Counted from the stretch's first letter, positions 44,153-52,627 are shown. The stretch is DNA of 64,000 nt from Pseudomonadota bacterium (GCA_023388955.1 JAEWFH010000025.1:1-64000), one strand, 5' to 3'. Notes: generated by a model from the letters alone, not told the origin. Program-made: numbers and translations.

Positions 44153-44548
44153 TCAGTTGTTGACGTGGGTACGGATCGCGTCGAGGAGCTCCTCACGCGT
44201 GAACGGCTTGGTGAGGTACTGCTCGGAACCGACGATCCGGCCGCGCGCCTTGTCGAACAGCCCGTCCCTGGACGAGAGCATGATGACCGGCGTGGCCTTG
44301 AAAACCTGGTTGTTCTTGATCAGCGCACAGGTCTGGTAGCCGTCCAGCCGCGGCATCATGATGTCGACGAAGATGATCTGCGGCTGCTGGTCGGCGATCT
44401 TGGCGAGCGCCTCGAACCCGTCGGTGGCGGTGACCACCTCGCACCCTTCGCGCTTGAGCAGGGTCTCGGCGGTCCTGCGGATGGTCTTCGAATCGTCGAT
44501 GACCATGACCCGCAAGCCTTCGAGGCTCCTGCGACCTTCTTCCTGCAT
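44153..44548 (-). CDS. pilG: CheY-like response regulator PilG
   Basis: A 131-residue receiver-domain protein, first gene of the Chp cluster, promoting type IV pilus extension. Features: VIDDSKTIRRTAETLL acidic pocket, phospho-acceptor Asp62 in IIFVDIMMPRLDGYQTCALIK, IMLSSRDGLFDKARG and Lys in YLTKPFTREEL. The sequence KNNQVFKATPVIMLSSRDG is distinctive of PilG. ATG 44548 gives the standard length with AGGGG upstream. A strong-looking sigma-70 promoter lies at 44610-44638, leaving a leader of about 55 bases. Confidence 0.95.
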   Translation of the reverse strand: MQEEGRRSLEGLRVMVIDDSKTIRRTAETLLKREGCEVVTATDGFEALAKIADQQPQIIFVDIMMPRLDGYQTCALIKNNQVFKATPVIMLSSRDGLFDKARGRIVGSEQYLTKPFTREELLDAIRTHVNN

Positions 44549-44609
44549 GTGACTGACACCCCTGTGACGATGCACCCGACGCGGATCCCCATCGCGTCGC
44601 GAGACGCCC

Positions 44610-44638
44610 TTTATTTCAAGCAAGCGCCCGGGTGTCAA
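44610..44638 (-). promoter_or_regulatory. Sigma-70-type promoter of the pilG-chpC operon
   Basis: On the minus strand TTGACA (44638-44633) is a perfect -35, followed by a 17-base spacer and AATAAA (44615-44610), a 4/6 match to the -10. Transcription would start near 44603. A small hairpin (GCGTC/GACGC, 44594-44607) spans this point. Confidence 0.7.
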
Positions 44639-44716
44639 GCCGTGACGGCACCAGACGGCCCCGTCGCGACGCCCGTCACGCCCCGTGCCGGCACGGCCCG
44701 GCCGGCACCGCGTCGC

Positions 44717-44725
44717 TGGTAGGAT
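44717..44725 (+). promoter_or_regulatory. Possible extended -10 promoter of gshB
   Basis: TG-G-TAGGAT at 44717-44725 matches an extended -10 element 26 bases before the gshB ATG. No -35 is recognisable. Start near 44732 would leave a leader of about 20 bases. Confidence 0.35.
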
Positions 44726-44751
44726 CGGCACAGGACACCGTCGGCCCCGCC

Positions 44752-45726
44752 ATGCCACTCGAAATCGTCGTCGTGATGGACCCGATCGGGTCGATCAACA
44801 TCGCCAAGGACTCCACCTTCGCCATGCTGCTGGAAGCCCAGCGGCGCGGACACCGGCTGCACTACGTGCGTCCCGGCGGCCTGGCCGTGGACCACGGCAC
44901 CGCGGTGGCCACGATGGCGCCGCTGCAGGTACGCGAGGACCCGTCTGGCTGGTACCAGCTCGGGGACTGGGCGACGGTGCCGCTGGGCCGTGGCCACGTG
45001 GTGCTGGTGCGCACCGACCCGCCGGTCGACGCCGAGTACATCCACGACACCCAGGTGCTGGGCCTGGCACAGGGTGCCGGGGCCATGGTCGTCAACGACC
45101 CGCAGGGCCTGCGCGACTACAACGAGAAGCTGGCCGCGCTGCTGTTCCCGCAGTGCTGCCCGCCGACCCTGGTCAGCCGCGATGCGGCGGCCCTGAAAGC
45201 CTTCCTGGCCACGCACCGCCGCGCGGTGCTCAAGCCGCTGGACGGCATGGGCGGGCGCTCGATCTTCCTGCTCGACCACGGCGAGCCCAACACCAACGTG
45301 GTGCTGGAGACCCTGACCCAGGGGGGCCGCAGCCTGGCGATGGCGCAGCAGTACCTGCCGGAGATCTCCGAGGGCGACAAGCGCATCCTCCTGGTCGACG
45401 GCGAACCGGTGGACTACTGCCTGGCGCGGATCCCGCAGGGCGACGAGTTCCGCGGCAACCTGGCCACGGGCGGCCGCGGCGAGGGCCGGCCGCTCAGCGA
45501 CCGCGACCGCTGGATCGCCGCCCAGGTGGGCCCGGAGATGAAGCGCCGCGGCATGGTCTTCGTCGGCCTGGACGTCATCGGCGACTGGCTCACCGAGGTC
45601 AACGTCACCAGTCCGACCTGCATCCGCGAGCTGGACGCGCAGTTCGGCCTGAACATCGCCGGACAGCTGTTCGACGCCATCGAGGCACGCGCCGGGACCA
45701 CGCCGGCGGTCCCGCCCGCGGACTGA
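44752..45726 (+). CDS. gshB: Glutathione synthetase GshB
   Basis: A 324-residue ATP-grasp ligase adding glycine to gamma-glutamylcysteine. Seen: VVVMDPIGSINIAKDSTFAML at the N-terminus, VRTDPPVDAEYIHDT, VVNDPQGLRDYNEKL, the ATP-grasp P-loop VLKPLDGMGGRSIF near residue 155, KRILLVDGEPVDYCLARIP, the glycine-rich GNLATGGRGEGRPLS loop and EVNVTSPTCIREL with the metal-binding Asn. In pseudomonads and xanthomonads gshB and a TonB-family gene commonly lie beside pilG, and that is the order here: gshB is divergent from pilG and followed by the TonB gene after 5 bases. Confidence 0.96.
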   Translation: MPLEIVVVMDPIGSINIAKDSTFAMLLEAQRRGHRLHYVRPGGLAVDHGTAVATMAPLQVREDPSGWYQLGDWATVPLGRGHVVLVRTDPPVDAEYIHDTQVLGLAQGAGAMVVNDPQGLRDYNEKLAALLFPQCCPPTLVSRDAAALKAFLATHRRAVLKPLDGMGGRSIFLLDHGEPNTNVVLETLTQGGRSLAMAQQYLPEISEGDKRILLVDGEPVDYCLARIPQGDEFRGNLATGGRGEGRPLSDRDRWIAAQVGPEMKRRGMVFVGLDVIGDWLTEVNVTSPTCIRELDAQFGLNIAGQLFDAIEARAGTTPAVPPAD

Positions 45727-45731
45727 ATCCG

Positions 45732-46601
45732 ATGGCAACGGCGGCACACGGGTTCCCTGGCTCCAGCCAGCGCCTGGGCGCGACCATGGCGCTGTCGCTG
45801 GCGCTGCACGCGATCCTTTTGCTGGGCGTGGGCTTCACGCTGCACCAGGCGGCCCCGGTGGTGCCGACCCTGGACGTCATCCTGACCCGCACCACCACGG
45901 CACTCACCCCGGAACAGGCCGACTTCCTGGCCCAGGCCAACAACCAGGGCGGCGGCGAGCACGAGCGCAGCACGCGGCCGCGGGAGAACCAGTCCGGCCC
46001 GCTTCCCCAGCCGGCCACCGGGCTGGCCGCGCAACAGCTGCGTGCCCAGGCGCCCGAACCGCAGCCAGCACCCGAGTCCCGGGTGGTGGACAGTGCCCGC
46101 GGCGACGCCTCCACCGCGGTCGCACGCGAGGCACCCGACCCGGAAACCCGCCCGCTGCCGCGGGGCCCCGAGCGCATCGCCCACGACATGGAGATGGCGC
46201 GGCTGGCCGCGGAGATCCACCTGCGCTCGGAGGCCTATGCCAAACGCCCCACGCGCAAGTTCGTCTCCGCCAGCACCACCGAGTACGCGTGGGCCGGCTA
46301 CCTGCGCGAGTGGGTCGACCGGGTCGAGCGCGTGGGCAACCTCAACTATCCCGACGAGGCGCGCCGCCGCCAGCTGGCCGGCGAGGTGGTGATCAGCGTC
46401 GCGGTGCGGCGCGACGGCAGCGTCGAACAGTCGCGGATCCTGCGCAGCAGCGGCATCCCGCTGCTGGACGACTCGGCACTGCGCATCGCCACGCTGGCCG
46501 AGCCCTACCCTCCGCTGCCGCGCACCGAGGAGGATCCCGACATCCTGCACGTGACGCGGACCTGGGCCTTCCTGGCGGGCGGGGAACTGGTGGACCGCTG
46601 A
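45732..46601 (+). CDS. TonB-family energy transducer-like protein
   Basis: A 289-residue inner-membrane protein: short cytoplasmic N-terminus, one transmembrane helix (about residues 18-38, MALSLALHAILLLGVGFTL), a Pro/Gln/Glu-rich periplasmic region (about 60-150), a helical stretch (about 150-195) and a C-terminal TonB domain (about 205-289) with YPDEARRRQLAGEVVISVAVRRDGSV, SSGIPLLDDSALRI. The family transmits proton-motive force to TonB-dependent receptors, but the gene next to gshB in this group may have a separate envelope role; no exbBD is in the window. It starts five bases after gshB. Confidence 0.88.
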   Translation: MATAAHGFPGSSQRLGATMALSLALHAILLLGVGFTLHQAAPVVPTLDVILTRTTTALTPEQADFLAQANNQGGGEHERSTRPRENQSGPLPQPATGLAAQQLRAQAPEPQPAPESRVVDSARGDASTAVAREAPDPETRPLPRGPERIAHDMEMARLAAEIHLRSEAYAKRPTRKFVSASTTEYAWAGYLREWVDRVERVGNLNYPDEARRRQLAGEVVISVAVRRDGSVEQSRILRSSGIPLLDDSALRIATLAEPYPPLPRTEEDPDILHVTRTWAFLAGGELVDR

Positions 46602-46740
46602 GCCGCCGGTTGCCGCCCCCGAAGCCCGGGCCGGCAACGGGCATCTGGCAGTTGGCGCCGGGGGTTTGCGTTGTCTGGAGGGCCCGGGGAGACCGGGTGC
46701 GGCCGGGCCGCCGTACGGCCCGTCACTCCGGAGTCCCGCC

Positions 46741-47973
46741 ATGCCCCGCATCAAGCCCCGCCTCGTACCCGTGATCGCCGCGGGTGCCGTGCTCGCATCC
46801 TCGCCCGCCCTCGCACAGCCGCCGCAGGCCGAGCTCCATATCGACGTCGCCACCCACAGTGCCCCGGGGATGCCCGGCATGGGCGCGGCCGGACGCCTGG
46901 CCGGCCTGATGGGCGGCGGCAGCCAGGCCAGTTACGGCATGGCCCGCCACCCCGCGATGCCGGGCAAATACCTGGACATCGCCCTGTACAACCGCAACGC
47001 CCCGGGGACCCCCGCCCGCCAGGCGATCCCCGAAGGCGCGCGGATGGGCCCGCACCTGGAACTGCTGCCCCCGCCGCGCCCGGTCGCCGCCGCCCGTGAC
47101 GGGAGTTCCGTCGCCGACGGGCTCGGCCGTGGGGACGGCGGGCGCGGCCGGATCCTCCACTACTGGGGCTGCGGCGAGCAGGTCGGCCCCGGCCAGCCGC
47201 GCGAGTTCAGCTTCGAGGTCCGCGACGGGACCGTCCACACCACCGGCGATGCCCCGGCCCCCCGTGCCATCGCCGATGCGGGGATCAGCGCAGGCCCCGA
47301 GTTCGGCCTGTGGCCCAACGAAACCCACGGCCGCGCGGTGCCGGCCGACTCGTCACTGCGCGGCGGCCACCAGGTGAGCGGCGAAGCACTGCCCCCCTCC
47401 CTGCAGTTCGAGTTGCAGCGGGCGCACGACTTCATGCCGGCGCTGCAGGCCGAGCGCAACGGCTCGGCGGCGGACGGCCTGGTCCTGCAGTGGCAGCCGG
47501 TGGATGGCGCCCGCGCGTACTTCCTGCATGCGATGGGCAACCGCGGCGCGGATACCGTGGTGATGTGGAGCAGCTCGGAGGTCGGCAATGCCGGGCCGGA
47601 GCTGATGAACTACCTGACCAGCGCCCAGGCCGACCAGTGGGTACGCGAGAAGGTATTGCTGGACGGCGACGTGCGCTCGTGCCGCATCCCCCGCGAGGTC
47701 TTCGCCGCCGCCGACGGTGCCACCGCTGAACCGATGGTGCAGATGATCGCCTATGGCGGCGACAGCCTGATCGCCCAGCCCCGGCCGGCGGACGCGGGCC
47801 CGGACTGGACTCCGGAATGGAACGTGCACGTGCGCAACAAGTCCACGGCGATGCTGATGCCGGGCATGGACGCGGTGTCGATGCCGGCCGCCAAGGACGT
47901 GGCCGAGGAAACCGGCAAGGACCAGGTCAAGCGCGCCGCTCGCGGCCTGCTGCGCGGGATCCTGGGGCGCTGA
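46741..47973 (+). CDS. Secreted protein of unknown function with YWGCGE motif
   Basis: A 410-residue protein with a clear signal peptide (residues 1-25, ending PALAQ). I do not recognise a named family. Conspicuous features: a Met/Gly-rich segment near residue 43-60 (MPGMGAAGRLAGLMGGG), the motif HYWGCGEQVGPGQPREF near residue 138, FGLWPNE, a region around 240-330 resembling a fibronectin-type beta fold (LVLQWQPVDGARAYFLHAMG, DTVVMWSSSEVG), and a C-terminal basic helix KDQVKRAARGLLRGILGR. It stands alone between the TonB gene (139 bases upstream) and convergent tsaB. Periplasmic or extracellular location is inferred. Confidence 0.8.
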   Translation: MPRIKPRLVPVIAAGAVLASSPALAQPPQAELHIDVATHSAPGMPGMGAAGRLAGLMGGGSQASYGMARHPAMPGKYLDIALYNRNAPGTPARQAIPEGARMGPHLELLPPPRPVAAARDGSSVADGLGRGDGGRGRILHYWGCGEQVGPGQPREFSFEVRDGTVHTTGDAPAPRAIADAGISAGPEFGLWPNETHGRAVPADSSLRGGHQVSGEALPPSLQFELQRAHDFMPALQAERNGSAADGLVLQWQPVDGARAYFLHAMGNRGADTVVMWSSSEVGNAGPELMNYLTSAQADQWVREKVLLDGDVRSCRIPREVFAAADGATAEPMVQMIAYGGDSLIAQPRPADAGPDWTPEWNVHVRNKSTAMLMPGMDAVSMPAAKDVAEETGKDQVKRAARGLLRGILGR

Positions 47974-48002
47974 GCACCGCTGGTCGCGCCACCGCCACCG
48001 CG

Positions 48003-48017
48003 GCCGGGGAACCCGGC
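48003..48017. terminator. Possible bidirectional terminator hairpin
   Basis: GCCGGG (48003-48008), loop GAA, CCCGGC (48012-48017) in the 51-base gap between the convergent genes ending at 47973 and 48025. The stem is strong but no T tract follows on either strand. Confidence 0.4.
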
Positions 48018-48024
48018 GGCCGGC

Positions 48025-48753
48025 TCAGCCGCCGCGGCTGGCGCGCAGGGCCTGTTGCTCGGCGATCGTCAGCGCGACCTGGTTGCGCAGGTAGGCCGGT
48101 TCCACGTCCTGGGGGGCCACCGCCCCACCCTGCGCCCACGCACGGGCGGCCAGCCGGGCCAGCTGGCCCGCCCGCGGCAGGGCCGTTGCATCGGCCGCCT
48201 GCAGCCGGCCCGCCAGCCGCCCGGACAGGGCCCCGTCCTGCGCGTCCAGGCCGGTCCCCACGCCCAGCCAGCCCCCCTGCCCCTCCCCGGCCAGGGCGAC
48301 GGCATCGGGCGGACCGACGGTCTCGGTGCCGAGCGCCACCAGGTTCCCTCCATCGAGCTGGAAACTGCCGGCGTAGACCTCCTGCATGCGCGCATCCAGG
48401 GTGGCCAGGACCCGGGCGGTGCCGGTACCGGGCGGGGCGAGGCGGTTGGCTTCCATCGCCAGCACCGCGAGCGTCGAGACCGGCAGCAACGGCCGGTCCA
48501 GCCCCAGGGCCAGGCCCTGCGCGACCGCGATGCCCAGGCGCACCCCGGTGAAAGCGCCCGGCCCGCGGCTGACCGCGACTGCATCCAGCTGCGAGCGCGC
48601 CACGCCGGCCTCGTCCAGCACCTGGCCACACCAGGGCAGGACCAGCTCGGCATGGCGACGCGGTGCCAGCTCGAAGCGCTCCACCACCTCGTCGCCGTGC
48701 AGCACGGCGACCGAGCAGGCCTCGGTGGAAGTTTCGATGGCAAGCAGGATCAT
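48025..48753 (-). CDS. tsaB: tRNA t6A biosynthesis protein TsaB
   Basis: A 242-residue ASKHA-fold protein that pairs with TsaD in the TsaBDE complex making N6-threonylcarbamoyladenosine at position 37 of ANN-decoding tRNAs. Motifs: LAIETSTEACSVAVLHGDEV at the N-terminus, ELVLPWCGQVLDEAGV, AVSRGPGAFTGVRLGIAVAQ near residue 68, and LATLDARMQEVYAGSF near 120. ATG 48753 begins the conserved ILLAIETS; the frame is open further upstream without conserved sequence. The minus-strand lipoprotein gene ends 61 bases upstream. Confidence 0.94.
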   Translation of the reverse strand: MILLAIETSTEACSVAVLHGDEVVERFELAPRRHAELVLPWCGQVLDEAGVARSQLDAVAVSRGPGAFTGVRLGIAVAQGLALGLDRPLLPVSTLAVLAMEANRLAPPGTGTARVLATLDARMQEVYAGSFQLDGGNLVALGTETVGPPDAVALAGEGQGGWLGVGTGLDAQDGALSGRLAGRLQAADATALPRAGQLARLAARAWAQGGAVAPQDVEPAYLRNQVALTIAEQQALRASRGG

Positions 48754-48814
48754 TGCGGCGGTGTCCGCGGGCGGGCCGGACAGGGTACCGCCCGCCGGCG
48801 GCGCCGGGGAACGC

Positions 48815-49345
48815 TCAGCGCACCAGGTCGGCGCGGGGCGTGATCGGGCCGAAGTCGACCGCCCCGGACGGGTCGCGCATGCACGGGGTGTTGAAGAACC
48901 CGACCACGTAGGTGTCCGGGCCGGCTTCGAAGCCGGAGTCGAGCACCCAGTCGTTGCCATCCGGATCGCGTGCACCCAGGTTGATGCCACCGTTCTCGAG
49001 CCGGCGCCAGCGGGTGATCTCCCAGCCATCGTCGCGCCAGCGGTCGTGCACGCCATCAAGGATGCGGGCGGCGTCGTTGCCCGGCGCCACTGCCCGGGTC
49101 CCCACCCAGACCGTGTAGATGTCGTCGCGCTGCTCGCCTTCACTGCCGGCGCAGCGGTTGGCGCGGACCTCGAACTTCTCGCGCCGCAACGGCAGGCTGT
49201 CGAGGAAGGCTTCCACCTGGGGAGCGAACGCCTGCGCGGCGTCCCGGCTGGGCTTGGTCTGCATGGCTTCCTTCTCTACACCGTCGGCCGGTGCGCGGCA
49301 ACCGGCAACCAGCAAGAATGTGAACGCGCACATGGCAAGGGCCAC
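48815..49345 (-). CDS. Hypothetical lipoprotein
   Basis: A protein of about 176 residues with a lipobox (FLLVAGC) and no recognised domain; the mature part contains a two-layer-like pattern (KFEVRANRCAG, DDIYTVWVGTRAV, WEITRWRRLENGGINLGARD, TYVVGFFNTPCM). The start is uncertain: GTG 49345, ATG 49333 and TTG 49399 are all in frame and none has a good Shine-Dalgarno; 49345 gives a signal of usual length. It follows the DUF1023 hydrolase gene on the same strand. Two further cysteines could form a disulfide in the periplasm. Confidence 0.7.
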   Translation of the reverse strand: MALAMCAFTFLLVAGCRAPADGVEKEAMQTKPSRDAAQAFAPQVEAFLDSLPLRREKFEVRANRCAGSEGEQRDDIYTVWVGTRAVAPGNDAARILDGVHDRWRDDGWEITRWRRLENGGINLGARDPDGNDWVLDSGFEAGPDTYVVGFFNTPCMRDPSGAVDFGPITPRADLVR

Positions 49346-49395
49346 GCCGGCGGGTGCGCGGCGTGGCCCTGGATGGCGTGCGTCCTGCGGGCGGC

Positions 49396-50460
49396 TCAAC
49401 CCAGGCGCCTGCGCTCGGTGGTCACCTGCCCATACTCGCCGGTGATGATGTACGCCTGGTTGCGCAGCGACTCGCTGCCGTTGTCCCAGTAGGACGAATG
49501 CCCGGACAGGTCACCGGTGGCAATGCGCTGCCCCCCGAAGCTCCAGTCCACCGGGCTGTTGCCGTGGGCCTGGGTATAGGTGACCACGTCGTTGCTGTTG
49601 GCGCCGGCCCAGAAATGGTCGGCGTCGATGTTCATCTCGTCGACGTCGCCGAGGGTGATGTCGTCGAACAGGCCGACGTTGGAAGGCTGCTCGTAGCCCA
49701 TGCCCGGGCTGCCCATGGCGATGATGTCGTTGGCGCCCAGCCCGCCGTCGAGCGCATCGGCGGTGCCGACCACGGTCGAGCCGTAGGAATGGCCGACCAC
49801 GGTGATGCGGGCATCGCCGTTGGCCTCGGCCAGGCCCTGGGTGAAGGACTGCAGGGCCGGTGCACCGTCGGTGGCATAGCCCGGCAGCACGGCGGCGGGG
49901 ATGTGGTCCGGCGCGTCATAGCCGAGCCAGGCGATGGTCACGGTGTCGCCGGAGCCGGGGACCATTTCCGACTGGGCGCGCAGGTCGTCGGCGCGGTCGA
50001 GCGAGCCGCCGAAGTTGCCCAGGTCGCTGCCGGTGCCCGGGACGTAGACGGCGAGGTTGTCCGCGTTGTCCGGGTTGCCGATGGAGGCGACCACCTTCGC
50101 GTCTTCGCCGCCGCGGCCGGGGGGCTGGTAGTCGAGCAGGTGGATGCGCTCGCCCTCCGGCCCGTTCCAGGACTGCTCGATGCGGTCCAGCAGCGCCCGC
50201 GCCTCGGTCGGCTGGCTGCCGTTGGCGGCGTCCTCGCGCAATACCTGCAGGTTCGCTTCGTGGCGCACCTCGGCCGGCAACCCGTCCATGCTGCCCAGCG
50301 CGGCGGGCTGGTACGCCGAATACGCTTGCTGTTCCATGGCGGAAAGCCCGCCCCACCATTGCGCGGCGGACGCGGCGTCCATGTCGGCCGGCGGTGGCAC
50401 CGGGCACCAGGTGGGACCCTGTTGCAGGGACTGGGTGTCGAAGGAAACCGGACCGGTCAT
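49396..50460 (-). CDS. Alpha/beta hydrolase of the DUF1023 type
   Basis: A 354-residue protein. A helical N-terminal region (about residues 1-125) leads into an alpha/beta-hydrolase domain: NLAVYVPGTGSDLGNFGG, the nucleophile elbow VVGHSYGSTVVG near residue 220, DIIAMGSPGMGYEQPSNVG, an acidic residue region near 265, and the catalytic-His signature SGHSSYWDNGSESLRNQA near 322. These are the hallmarks of DUF1023, a family best known from actinobacterial secreted hydrolases. ATG 50460 has GGAG 8 bases upstream. No signal peptide is present. Lipase or esterase activity is likely; the substrate is unknown. Confidence 0.86.
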   Translation of the reverse strand: MTGPVSFDTQSLQQGPTWCPVPPPADMDAASAAQWWGGLSAMEQQAYSAYQPAALGSMDGLPAEVRHEANLQVLREDAANGSQPTEARALLDRIEQSWNGPEGERIHLLDYQPPGRGGEDAKVVASIGNPDNADNLAVYVPGTGSDLGNFGGSLDRADDLRAQSEMVPGSGDTVTIAWLGYDAPDHIPAAVLPGYATDGAPALQSFTQGLAEANGDARITVVGHSYGSTVVGTADALDGGLGANDIIAMGSPGMGYEQPSNVGLFDDITLGDVDEMNIDADHFWAGANSNDVVTYTQAHGNSPVDWSFGGQRIATGDLSGHSSYWDNGSESLRNQAYIITGEYGQVTTERRRLG

Positions 50461-50522
50461 GGCGTGGCTCCACATCCATGGAGTAGGAATGGGCCGATAC
50501 AAACACACCCCGGGCACGCGGA

Positions 50523-52625
50523 TCAGCTGGGGCAAACCCCTGCCCCGGCATACTCCGCCTCCTCCTGCCGGGCCAGGAACGCCTCGACCCGGGCCGGGTC
50601 GCGGGTGCGCGGAAGCGGGGGCAGCGAGTCCAGGAACACCCGCCCGTAGCTGCGGCCGGTCAGCCGCGGGTCGCACAGCACCAGCACGCCGCGGTCGCCT
50701 TCGGTGCGGATCAGCCGGCCCGCGCCCTGCTTGAGCGCGATCACCGCCTGCGGCAGCTGTTCGTCGCGGAACGGGTTGCCGCCGTCACGGCGGATCGCGT
50801 CCAGCCGGGCCTCGAACACCGGGTCGTCCGGCGCGGCGAAGGGCAGCTTGTCGATCACCACCACGCCCAGCGCATCCCCGGGCACGTCCACGCCCTCGCG
50901 GAAGCTGGCGGTGCCCAGCAAGACACCGTTGCCACTGGCCCGGAACCGCTCCAGCAGTACCGGTCGCGGCGCCTCGCCCTGCACGAACAGCGGCCACGGC
51001 GCACCGCGCAGCAGGCCGGCGGCCTCGCGCAACGCCCGGTGCGAGGCGAACAACAGGAAGGCGCGCCCGCCGGAGGCTTCCAGCACCGGCCAGACCGCGC
51101 GCACGACCGCCTCGGTATAGCCGGGCGAGGAAGGCTCGGGCATGCGTGGCGGGAGGTAGCACAGTGCCTGCCGCGGCCAGTCGAACGGACTGGGCGCAAG
51201 CAGGGTGCGCGGCTTCGACAGACCCAGCTTGATCGCGAAATGCTCGAAGCGACCCCCGATCGCCAGCGTCGCCGAGGTGAACACCCACGCGGCCTGCGAG
51301 CGCGCGCGGTGCCTCGCCAGCGGCCCGGCCACGTCCAGCGGGGTACGGCTGAGGCGGAAGCCACGCGCGGTGAGTTCGTACCAGGTGACGGAGAGGTCCT
51401 CCTCCTCCACCAGGGGCCCACGGTCGTCCGGGGGGTCCGTGTCCGCCGCGTCGTCCACGGCCTCTACGGCCTCCGCGCTCGCATCCTCGCCCGGTTCGAC
51501 ATCACCGCTCCCGCCATCGCGATCGCCGTCCTCCTCCCCGCGCCAGCGCTGGAGCCGGGTGGCGAAGTCACGTGCCCGCGCGGTGCAACCGTCCAGCCCC
51601 GGCGCCGTCTCGCGCACCGGCAGCAGCGCGGCGTGCAGCGTTTCCAGCGCGGCCGCCAGCCGGTCCAGCGCCTCCTCGATCTCCGAGAGTCCGGCGATCC
51701 GCACCCGGGTACCGCGCAGCGGCAGCGGATCCATCGCCGCGCGCAGGCCGCGGGTGGCCTGCTCGAGCTCGCGCGCGGGGTCCTGCAGCACGGCCAGGAC
51801 ACCCGGCGACTCCTTGGCCTCGGCAACCGCGTCGCGCGCCAGTTCCACCAGCGGACGGGCACTGAGCGCCTCCCCGAAGAACTGCGCCGCCAGCTCCGGC
51901 AGCTGGTGGGCCTCGTCGATCACGAAGGCCTCCGCGCCGGGCAGGATCTCGGCGAACCCCTCCTGGCGCAGCGCCAGGTCGGCCAACAGCAGGTGGTGGT
52001 TGACCACCACCAGGTCGGCGGCCTGGGCACGCTGCCGCGCCTGCACCACGAAACATTCGGAGAAGAACGGGCAGTCGCTGCCCAGGCAGTTGTCGATGGT
52101 GGAAGTCACCATCGGCAGCAGCGGCGAATCGTCGGGCAGGCCCTCCAGCTCGGCCATGTCGCCCATGCGGGTGCGCCCGGCCCAGGCCACCACGCGCTGG
52201 AACTGCGCCGCCACCTCGCGGCTGGCGAAGCGGCCGCCGGCCTTGGCCTGGTCCAGCCGGTAGTGGCACAGGTAGTTGGCACGCCCCTTGAGCAGGGCGG
52301 TCTTCAGCCCCCGCCCGAGCGCGTCGCGCACCCGCGGCAGGTCGCGGTGGTAGAGCTGGTCCTGCAGCGCGCGGGTACCGGTGGAGACGATGGTCTTGCG
52401 TCCCGACAGGATCGCCGGCACCAGGTAGGCGAAGGTCTTGCCGGTGCCCGTACCGGCCTCGGCCATCAGCACGCCGCGGCCCGCAATCGTCTCGGCGACG
52501 GCCGCCGACAGGTCCTGCTGGGAGGGCCGGGGGGCGAAGGCGGCGATGTTGCGCGCCAGTTCGCCGCCTTCCTCCAGGGCGGCGCGGCTGGCAACGGCCA
52601 GTGGATGCGGGTCGGCGCCTTCCAC
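50523..52625 (-). CDS. ATP-dependent DNA helicase YoaA/DinG family
   Basis: A 700-residue superfamily 2 iron-sulfur helicase (XPD-like), probably resolving R-loops or stalled forks. Seen: RPSQQDLSAAVAETI, Walker A AEAGTGTGKTFAYL near residue 55, cysteines for a 4Fe-4S cluster in NYLCHYRL and DNCLGSDCPFFSEC, the Walker B box FVIDEAHQL near 235, LLFASHRALREAAGLL and the motif VI region QGAGRLIRTEGDRGV near 645. An acidic low-complexity insertion (about 362-408) is unusual. The start is GTG 52625, two bases after the stop of the upstream lipoprotein gene; no ATG fits before the conserved region. YoaA is slightly favoured over DinG by length and cluster. Confidence 0.9.
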   Translation of the reverse strand: MEGADPHPLAVASRAALEEGGELARNIAAFAPRPSQQDLSAAVAETIAGRGVLMAEAGTGTGKTFAYLVPAILSGRKTIVSTGTRALQDQLYHRDLPRVRDALGRGLKTALLKGRANYLCHYRLDQAKAGGRFASREVAAQFQRVVAWAGRTRMGDMAELEGLPDDSPLLPMVTSTIDNCLGSDCPFFSECFVVQARQRAQAADLVVVNHHLLLADLALRQEGFAEILPGAEAFVIDEAHQLPELAAQFFGEALSARPLVELARDAVAEAKESPGVLAVLQDPARELEQATRGLRAAMDPLPLRGTRVRIAGLSEIEEALDRLAAALETLHAALLPVRETAPGLDGCTARARDFATRLQRWRGEEDGDRDGGSGDVEPGEDASAEAVEAVDDAADTDPPDDRGPLVEEEDLSVTWYELTARGFRLSRTPLDVAGPLARHRARSQAAWVFTSATLAIGGRFEHFAIKLGLSKPRTLLAPSPFDWPRQALCYLPPRMPEPSSPGYTEAVVRAVWPVLEASGGRAFLLFASHRALREAAGLLRGAPWPLFVQGEAPRPVLLERFRASGNGVLLGTASFREGVDVPGDALGVVVIDKLPFAAPDDPVFEARLDAIRRDGGNPFRDEQLPQAVIALKQGAGRLIRTEGDRGVLVLCDPRLTGRSYGRVFLDSLPPLPRTRDPARVEAFLARQEEAEYAGAGVCPS

Positions 52626-52627
52626 GC

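Noticed and set aside
46609..46638. GTTGCCG/CGGCAAC inverted repeat after the TonB-family gene as a terminator
   Set aside because: Long 16-base loop and no T tract; too weak to annotate.
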